6,938 nucleotides of DNA, taken from the NCBI GenBank assembly GCA_002382735.1, contig DFZN01000031.1:82130-89067 (forward strand), read 5' to 3'. The DNA comes from a bacterium UBP11_UBA4055 (GTDB taxonomy: Bacteria; UBA4055). Position numbers and translations under genes: made by a program. Below are positions 1 through 4,981 of this stretch, piece after piece (position 1 is the first letter of the stretch; each line of letters begins with the position of its first letter). Below the pieces are notes generated by a model, which did not search any database, was not told where the DNA came from, and saw nothing but the letters and a program-made list of their open reading frames with translations.

Positions 1-1
1 T

Positions 2-103
2 CTGGAATTTGATATGAAAGATATTCTCAATAACATCAAAGGCACTGATAATTTCAGCAGAGAATTGAGGATAATATATAATTCAGCGTTTTTCACAAAA
101 TAA
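2..103 (+). CDS. C-terminal end of an unrecognised protein (partial)
   Basis: An open frame enters from the left edge and ends at TAA (101-103), giving 33 visible residues that begin LEFDMKDILNNIKG and end in NSAFFTK. The fragment is rich in charged and polar residues with no membrane segment or motif I recognise, so no function is proposed. It lies only 23 bases before the aminopeptidase gene on the same strand, and I see no terminator in the gap, so the two are probably co-transcribed. That it is a real gene end rather than chance rests on this spacing and on the frame being open to the window edge; the other forward frame starting at base 1 stops at once. Confidence 0.55.
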   Translation: MEFDMKDILNNIKGTDNFSRELRIIYNSAFFTK

Positions 104-112
104 TTTATTTTC

Positions 113-117
113 GGAGG
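113..117 (+). promoter_or_regulatory. Strong Shine-Dalgarno site of the M29 aminopeptidase
   Basis: GGAGG sits nine bases before the ATG at 127-129, which supports that ATG as the true start of the long aminopeptidase despite its unusual N-terminal extension. Confidence 0.8.
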
Positions 118-126
118 CTTAAAATA

Positions 127-2175
127 ATGGATTTGAAAAAATACTATTCGAAACTCAATTCTAAAGTTTTAAGAAACTATGAAAAACAGGCTTCAGAGAT
201 TTCCGGATTAAGGTCGATACTAAAACAAAAAAGCTCAAGAGAAGCCCTTTTCCTTCTTAAAACGGCTGAATATTTGACAAAATGTTTTAAACTTGAAAAA
301 GACCTTGATGAGAGTTTCTTCGAGAATAAAACGACCGCTCAGATCAAAACAATACTGAATCCTTTCTATTCAGAACTCAGACCCCGGAATTATCAGAAAT
401 CGTATCTGAATCCTGACTATGCAGCCGAGGTGTTCGGTACGAAGACTGGAAAGTATATTTACGCTCTTTATTATCATTTCATTCAATTCAAGAACTTCGC
501 ATTCGAGCACAAAATATATCAGATGGAAAAATACAACAGAATGTTCCTTGAAATGTATGCTCATTTTTCATCGGGCAAGAAATTCTCGGAAAAATTTCTT
601 AAAGAGCTAACCGTCAGTTATGACGGCGTAAATGATCCTGACGAGATCTTTTATTCATACAAAGAAATGTTCGGCCGGGATTTCACAAACTATCGAGAAA
701 TAGTCCTGAATTCATCACCAAAAGACCTTAAGTACCTATACAGATACAATATAAACATAACCGAAAACGAGATCAGAACAGTAGAATTTTTCAGACATTA
801 TTCAAAACAGAAACTTGACGCGCTGGCAAAACAAATTGCAAAAGCTTATGCCCAGGGTTTTATAAACAGCGATAAAGACCTCAGCCGTAAATCTTCTGTT
901 CTTATAAGGTTCAGTGCAGGTCAGGAAGAACTGATAAAAAGGCTTATCTTTTTCCTGAACAAGAACTACGGGCTTGAATCTATTGTCGGGCAGCCTTCAA
1001 CAACACCGATCAACAAACAGGCACATCACGATCTTAAATTCATCAATGCTACTTATCTGAACAAAGAATTCGCCGACAGCAGACTATACGCAACCGAGAA
1101 AGCCATGAACAGGTTAAAGGACGATCTGGATGCATATTCCGGAATAATCCTAGTTGAAAGTTTCGGCGAAAAACCGTTCTCTCCCAGATCAAAGAAAACT
1201 GCATGGTCTTTAAGCACTGAACAGCAGCTTGTTTTCCAAAACCTTGTAAGCAGAAATCAGCAGCTCAGGCAGAAATTCATACCGCGTACAGAAACAAGTT
1301 TTTGCATTATAGCTTTCCCTTCTCCTGAAATCGGAAAGGATTTCGTATCTATATTTGAAGATATAATGGAAGTCAACATGCTCGATTCCGGAAAATACGA
1401 GAAGATCCAGAAGAACATAATAGACGCGATCGACAAAGCTGAAAGAGTTCATGTAAAAGGCAGGAACGGCAATCTGACAGATATAATAATAATGAATCAG
1501 AAACTGAAAAATCCTGCCAAGCATACAAATTACTGCAACTGCGGCGCAGATGTAAATATACCTGTCGGAGAAGTATTCACAAGCCCGAAACTCACAGGGA
1601 CCAACGGCACACTTCACATTAAGGAGACTTTTCTGAACGGGCTCAAATTCAAAGAGCTTAGACTTGAATTCAAAGACGGATTCATATCAGATTACAGCTG
1701 TTCGAATTTTAATAAAAAAGAGGATAATAAAAAATTTATAAGAGAGAATCTTATCTTCCCGCATAAAACTCTTCCGATTGGTGAATTCGCAATAGGCACC
1801 AACACTCTTGCTTATACTGTAGCCAAAAAATACGACATTCTTGAAGTCCTTCCGGTTCTGATAATCGAAAAAATGGGTCCTCATTTTGCGATCGGGGACA
1901 CTTGTTACTCACATGAGGAAGACAAAGCCGTTTTCAATCCTATCGACAATAAGCAGATAACTGCAAGAGATAACGAGATGTCCATAAACAGGAAAAAAGA
2001 TCACTCAAAAGCTTATACCGGTGTTCACACAGATATAACTCTTCCCTACGAGGATATTGATTTTATTACCGGGCTCGCTCCGGACGGAGAGAAGACCGAT
2101 ATTATCCGGAACGGAAGGTTTGTAGTAAAGGGGACTGAAGATCTCAATATTCCGCTGGACAAAGCCGGGATTTAA
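127..2175 (+). CDS. M29-family metallo-aminopeptidase, long form with N-terminal extension
   Basis: Probable cytosolic metal-dependent aminopeptidase that removes N-terminal residues from peptides. The C-terminal part carries the M29 (AmpS/AmpT/PepS) pattern in order: NIPVGEVFTSP (477-487, Glu482), LPIGEFAIGTN (549-559, Glu553), EKMGPHFAIG (581-590, Glu581 and His586), then HTD (634-636, His634 and Asp636). In this family these Glu, His and Asp residues bind the two metals, and a Tyr follows the His; Tyr594 is the likely candidate here. Residues about 255-460 look like the M29 N-terminal domain. Classical M29 enzymes are about 370-410 residues, so residues 1 to about 250 are an extra region: charged, rich in Lys/Tyr/Phe, without signal peptide or membrane span. 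A GGAGG site supports the start. Cys470 and Cys472 stand just before the first catalytic motif. The substrate preference cannot be read from sequence. The gene is convergent with prmC. Confidence 0.88.
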   Translation: MDLKKYYSKLNSKVLRNYEKQASEISGLRSILKQKSSREALFLLKTAEYLTKCFKLEKDLDESFFENKTTAQIKTILNPFYSELRPRNYQKSYLNPDYAAEVFGTKTGKYIYALYYHFIQFKNFAFEHKIYQMEKYNRMFLEMYAHFSSGKKFSEKFLKELTVSYDGVNDPDEIFYSYKEMFGRDFTNYREIVLNSSPKDLKYLYRYNINITENEIRTVEFFRHYSKQKLDALAKQIAKAYAQGFINSDKDLSRKSSVLIRFSAGQEELIKRLIFFLNKNYGLESIVGQPSTTPINKQAHHDLKFINATYLNKEFADSRLYATEKAMNRLKDDLDAYSGIILVESFGEKPFSPRSKKTAWSLSTEQQLVFQNLVSRNQQLRQKFIPRTETSFCIIAFPSPEIGKDFVSIFEDIMEVNMLDSGKYEKIQKNIIDAIDKAERVHVKGRNGNLTDIIIMNQKLKNPAKHTNYCNCGADVNIPVGEVFTSPKLTGTNGTLHIKETFLNGLKFKELRLEFKDGFISDYSCSNFNKKEDNKKFIRENLIFPHKTLPIGEFAIGTNTLAYTVAKKYDILEVLPVLIIEKMGPHFAIGDTCYSHEEDKAVFNPIDNKQITARDNEMSINRKKDHSKAYTGVHTDITLPYEDIDFITGLAPDGEKTDIIRNGRFVVKGTEDLNIPLDKAGI

Positions 2176-3017
2176 CCAGTAAATATACCCGAGATAACTC
2201 TCGGATTACCACCGAGATCCCTCGTGATACTTATATTTTCGAGGGATTTTTTATATATGCGGGTAACTTCATCTGTCTGATCATAACCGATCTCGAGAAA
2301 TAAACATCCTTGCGGATTTAATATCTCCGGCAGCAATTCATTTATTCTCCGGTAAAATGTCAACCCGTCATTATTATCGCTAAGGGCATTGAGTGGTTCG
2401 TATTCCCGCACCTGTCTGCTTAGAGTTCCGATAATGTCTTTTCTTATATACGGCGGATTTGATACGATAAGATCGAACTTCCGGTTAAATTTATCAATTA
2501 GTATATCGTGCTTTATAAACTCTATGTTTTTACTCACATTATTGTTTTCTGCATTCAACAGAGCCGTTTTAAGAGCCGTTTCAGAAATATCTGTTGCCAT
2601 GATCTTCACATTTCTGCATTTATGCGCTATCGAAACAGCTATACACCCCGAGCCTGTCCCGATCTCAAGGATACTGATGTTCTTATCTCCAATATTCTCA
2701 GCAGTTTTTCCTACCAATATTTCAGTATCCGGTCTCGGAATCAGAACCCCTGAAGCTGTTTTAAATTTCAAACCATAAAACTCTGTTTCCCCGAATATAT
2801 ACTGCAGAGGTTCATGAGCTGATCTTCTTGACAGCATTTCCCTTATCTTAGCAAGCTGATCTTCATTAAGTTCTCTGTCGAACTGAAGATAAATATCCAG
2901 TCTATTTATGCCTAGAGAATGAGAGATTATCAACTCGGCACTGAGCCTGGGTTCGTCAATGTCCTTTTTTCTTAGATGTTCTGCAGTCAGGTTTAATATA
3001 TCTATCAGGGTTTTCAA
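2172..3017 (-). CDS. prmC: Peptide chain release factor N5-glutamine methyltransferase PrmC (HemK)
   Basis: PrmC transfers a methyl group from S-adenosylmethionine to the glutamine of the GGQ motif of release factors RF1 and RF2, which speeds peptide release. The 281 residues match the usual length. Visible features: a helical N-terminal release-factor-binding domain (1 to about 75); PRPDTE (95-100 region); the SAM-binding motif LEIGTGSGC (about 117-125); and the catalytic NPPY (187-190) in FDLIVSNPPYI, the family hallmark. The start is TTG (3015-3017), immediately after the selA stop and in the same frame. No Shine-Dalgarno site and no nearby ATG exist, and the resulting N-terminus has the right length, so translation probably depends on coupling to selA. 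prmC usually neighbours the RF1 gene prfA; here it does not. The gene ends tail-to-tail over the aminopeptidase stop. Confidence 0.95.
   Translation of the reverse strand: MKTLIDILNLTAEHLRKKDIDEPRLSAELIISHSLGINRLDIYLQFDRELNEDQLAKIREMLSRRSAHEPLQYIFGETEFYGLKFKTASGVLIPRPDTEILVGKTAENIGDKNISILEIGTGSGCIAVSIAHKCRNVKIMATDISETALKTALLNAENNNVSKNIEFIKHDILIDKFNRKFDLIVSNPPYIRKDIIGTLSRQVREYEPLNALSDNNDGLTFYRRINELLPEILNPQGCLFLEIGYDQTDEVTRIYKKSLENISITRDLGGNPRVISGIFTG
2217..2252 (+). terminator. Probable intrinsic terminator of the aminopeptidase transcript, inside prmC
   Basis: ATCCCTCG (2217-2224) and CGAGGGAT (2240-2247) are perfect 8-bp complements around a 15-base loop. A run of six T (2247-2252) follows on the plus strand. 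The polarity fits the forward gene that stops at 2175, 41 bases upstream. It does not fit prmC, because on the minus strand the U-run would precede the hairpin. The loop is longer than in ideal terminators and the bases also encode the PrmC C-terminus, so chance cannot be excluded. Confidence 0.6.
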
Positions 3018-3020
3018 TTA
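3015..3020 (-). promoter_or_regulatory. selA stop / prmC start junction (TAA directly followed by TTG, same frame)
   Basis: On the minus strand the codons read His-Gln-Lys-TAA-TTG-Lys-Thr. SelA and PrmC are in one frame separated only by TAA. The 20 bases before TTG hold no GGAG-like site, so prmC initiation is probably by termination-reinitiation. Confidence 0.75.
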
Positions 3021-4421
3021 TTTCTGGTGATAGTTAACTGTTCTATTCAAATTCTCAGTTATTCTTGAATGATCACGGGCGGATATAGTTCTTAAGCTTA
3101 AATAATACTTGTCATTCTCAATATAACCGAAGACAGGGATTTCAGATATTGTGCGCATTTCTTCTGAAAGTTTCGTTAAACTCAAATCATGTGGAACTAT
3201 TGAAACTGCTGCACCTTCAAGTTTTTCCGTAGGCATAGCCCCTGATCCTGCCTGATCAAAAACATCCTCTACTTCGACCTCCCAGTTTGAGGGAACTATC
3301 TTTTTTATCTTATCGCACAGCTCTTTTGCTTTTATCCTTAAAGACACCCGCTTTTCGGACAGCATTTTTAGAGTAACATGGCCTGATGCCAAAGGATCTG
3401 AAGTCATAAAATATTTTAAAGTCTCTTCCAAAAGAGCGAGCCTGATCTTGTCTGTTCTAAGAACCCTCATCAGTGGATTTATTTTTACTTTTTCCACAAG
3501 GTCTTTTCTTCCCGCGATTATCCCGCATTGCGGACCGCCGAGGACTTTATCTCCGCTGAAAGAGAAAAGATCTGCACCTTCATTGACAGCTTCAGAGACT
3601 GTCGGCTCATGAGGAAGACCGAATTTTGAAAGATCGCTGAATACTCCCCCGCCCAGATCATAATAAAGAGGGACTGAATTTCTTTTTGCCATTTCCGCAA
3701 GTTCTTTAAGGCCGGTCTCCTCAGTAAAACCGTTGATCCTGTAATTTGATGTATGAACCTTTAGTATGGCACCGGTCTTTTTATTTATCGCGCTTTCGTA
3801 ATCTGAAAGCTTTGTTTTGTTGGTCGAGCCGACCTCCACCATCTTCGCGCCCGACTTTTTGATTATGTCAGGCATTCTGAACGAACCGCCTATTTCTACA
3901 AGCTCGCCCCTGGATATGATCGCTTCTTTTTTATCTGAAAGGGTATTTATACATATCATAACTGCAGCCGCATTGTTGTTGACCACCGTAGCCGCTTCCG
4001 CTCCCGTTATTACTGAAACCAGCTCTGATATCTTGTCTTCCCTTCTTCCCCTCTTACCGCTTTTTATATCTATCTCAAGTGAACAGTAACCCGACATCAC
4101 TTCAACCGCCCGTTCAATTGCTTTTTCTGAGAGCGGAGCTCTTCCCAGTCCTGTGTTCATCACTATTCCTGTGGCATTAACAACGCTTTTCGTGAATGGT
4201 TCAAACGAAGTCGATATCTTTGAAGCTATATCAACTGTTAAAGAATCAGGAACTGATCGCAGTGAACCTTTCTGTAACATGCTCCTGCAGGTGTCGAGAT
4301 GAATTCGTATGAGCCTTACAAGTACCTGATCGCTGTATTTCTGCCGCAATGGTATGAACTCGCTACTCCCGAGGATCTTATCAACTTTCGGTATTTCTTT
4401 TAAAAGATGATCAGAGGTCAT
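3018..4421 (-). CDS. selA: L-seryl-tRNA(Sec) selenium transferase SelA
   Basis: SelA is the PLP enzyme that converts seryl-tRNA(Sec) to selenocysteinyl-tRNA(Sec) with selenophosphate, the bacterial route to the 21st amino acid. The 467 residues agree with the family size (about 460). The N-terminal tRNA-binding region starts LLKEIPKVDKIL. It is followed by VNATGIVMNTGLGRAPL (81-97), the YCSLEIDIKSGKRG block (112-125), TGAEAATVVNNNAAAV (139-154), ISRGELVEIGGSFRMP (169-184) and KVHTSNYRINGFT (221-233). FSFSGDKVLGGPQCG (286-300) holds the PLP-binding lysine, Lys292. DLGGG (255-259) replaces the more usual DLGSG. The key residues look intact, so it should be active and the genome should encode selB, selC, selD and UGA-containing selenoproteins; none is in this window. 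ATG 4419-4421 overlaps the preceding stop by one base and has no clear ribosome binding site, which suggests coupling. Confidence 0.97.
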   Translation of the reverse strand: MTSDHLLKEIPKVDKILGSSEFIPLRQKYSDQVLVRLIRIHLDTCRSMLQKGSLRSVPDSLTVDIASKISTSFEPFTKSVVNATGIVMNTGLGRAPLSEKAIERAVEVMSGYCSLEIDIKSGKRGRREDKISELVSVITGAEAATVVNNNAAAVMICINTLSDKKEAIISRGELVEIGGSFRMPDIIKKSGAKMVEVGSTNKTKLSDYESAINKKTGAILKVHTSNYRINGFTEETGLKELAEMAKRNSVPLYYDLGGGVFSDLSKFGLPHEPTVSEAVNEGADLFSFSGDKVLGGPQCGIIAGRKDLVEKVKINPLMRVLRTDKIRLALLEETLKYFMTSDPLASGHVTLKMLSEKRVSLRIKAKELCDKIKKIVPSNWEVEVEDVFDQAGSGAMPTEKLEGAAVSIVPHDLSLTKLSEEMRTISEIPVFGYIENDKYYLSLRTISARDHSRITENLNRTVNYHQK

Positions 4422-4423
4422 TA
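4419..4423 (-). promoter_or_regulatory. TAATG translational-coupling overlap, ferritin-like gene to selA
   Basis: The TAA stop (4421-4423) of the ferritin-like gene and the ATG (4419-4421) of selA share one A. The preceding bases contain no GGAG-like element, so ribosomes finishing the first gene probably reinitiate on selA. Confidence 0.75.
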
Positions 4424-4912
4424 AATCTGCCAGTTCTTATTTCTTTCTTCGAGTATGTATTCGTCTTTTTTTTCTTTTAACAGCTTTCTGTGGCTTTCCG
4501 TATCTGTTTTAAGATCATCGAGCACCTTAGTTATACCTTCCATATCACTTGAAAAATAATCAAGATAATGCTCTTCGATCAGTGAATTCTCCAGAGTATA
4601 AGCTATGTTTAAAGCTTCTTCGAGATCGAATTTATTCTCTTCAGCTTTCTGAGTATTTGATTCAAGGCTCCTTATAGCTACTTTCAGGCCTTTTAAAGTC
4701 AGATGGAAGTCAGTGAATTTTATTGAACCTTCATATACATTATTAAGTATTGATTTCAGCCATTCGGAATGTTTCAGCTCCTCACCGTACAGATAGGTCC
4801 ATATTTTGCACTCCGGGAATTTATCTGAAAATACCGCATAAAGTCCTGCGATTGCTTCTTCATGCTTAGCCATAAGCTCTACAACTTCAATTTTTTCTGC
4901 AAGGTCAGACAT
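4421..4912 (-). CDS. Ferritin-like / rubrerythrin-like four-helix protein
   Basis: A 163-residue, mostly helical, cytosolic protein resembling the ferritin-like diiron fold. Helix 1 has HEEAIAGLYAVFSDKFPE (17-34, candidate ligand Glu18 or Glu19). Helix 2 has YGEELKHSEWL, with an ExxH pair Glu45/His48. A long linker leads to helix 3, LENSLIEEHYLDYF (107-120, candidate Glu108). Helix 4 has DTESHRKLLKE (137-147) with His141. In canonical rubrerythrins helix 4 also carries ExxH; here the Glu position is Thr138, so one iron ligand may be lost or supplied by Asp137 or Glu139. There is only one cysteine (Cys35) and no rubredoxin domain. Family members act in peroxide or iron handling; the role here is not proven. 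It heads the selA-prmC cluster, starts at ATG 4910-4912 behind a strong AAAGGAG site, and overlaps selA by one base. Confidence 0.72.
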   Translation of the reverse strand: MSDLAEKIEVVELMAKHEEAIAGLYAVFSDKFPECKIWTYLYGEELKHSEWLKSILNNVYEGSIKFTDFHLTLKGLKVAIRSLESNTQKAEENKFDLEEALNIAYTLENSLIEEHYLDYFSSDMEGITKVLDDLKTDTESHRKLLKEKKDEYILEERNKNWQI

Positions 4913-4919
4913 AATAGAA

Positions 4920-4926
4920 CTCCTTT
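4920..4926 (-). promoter_or_regulatory. Shine-Dalgarno site of the ferritin-like gene
   Basis: AAAGGAG on the minus strand, seven bases before ATG. It is the only strong ribosome binding site in the three-gene cluster. Its seven bases are exactly complementary to part of the upstream terminator stem (4941-4947), so an alternative hairpin could mask it. Confidence 0.8.
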
Positions 4927-4938
4927 TTTTGAAGAAAA

Positions 4939-4965
4939 ATAAAGGAGGCGAGGAGCCTCCTTTAT
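4939..4965 (-). terminator. Intrinsic terminator after the PKD/propeller gene
   Basis: An 11-bp perfect stem (4939-4949 with 4955-4965; core AAAGGAGGC/GCCTCCTTT) encloses a five-base loop, GAGGA on the plus strand. On the minus strand it is followed by TTTTTCTTC and lies 16 bases after the stop codon at 4982-4984. Orientation and U-run fit termination of the leftward PKD/propeller gene. The whole gap between that gene and the ferritin-like gene is 69 bases, so the downstream cluster needs either a promoter within or upstream of this hairpin or read-through; I could not identify a convincing promoter. Confidence 0.82.
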
Positions 4966-4981
4966 ATATCTAAGAGATAAT

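Noticed and set aside
1210..1617. 135-residue minus-strand open frame antisense to the aminopeptidase
   Set aside because: It lies wholly within a well-supported coding region, is Cys/Tyr-rich in a way typical of shadow frames, and has no convincing start site or family pattern.
2189..2204. Small perfect hairpin CCGAGA-TAAC-TCTCGG near the end of prmC
   Set aside because: The six-base stem has no T-run on either strand and is constrained by coding for the PrmC C-terminus; not supported as a terminator or regulator by itself.
2389..2778. 129-residue plus-strand open frame antisense to prmC
   Set aside because: It opposes the conserved PrmC catalytic region (including NPPY) and shows no independent evidence.
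3817..4089. 90-residue plus-strand open frame antisense to selA
   Set aside because: It is hydrophobic and Ser-rich, but opposite highly conserved SelA motifs; best explained as a shadow.
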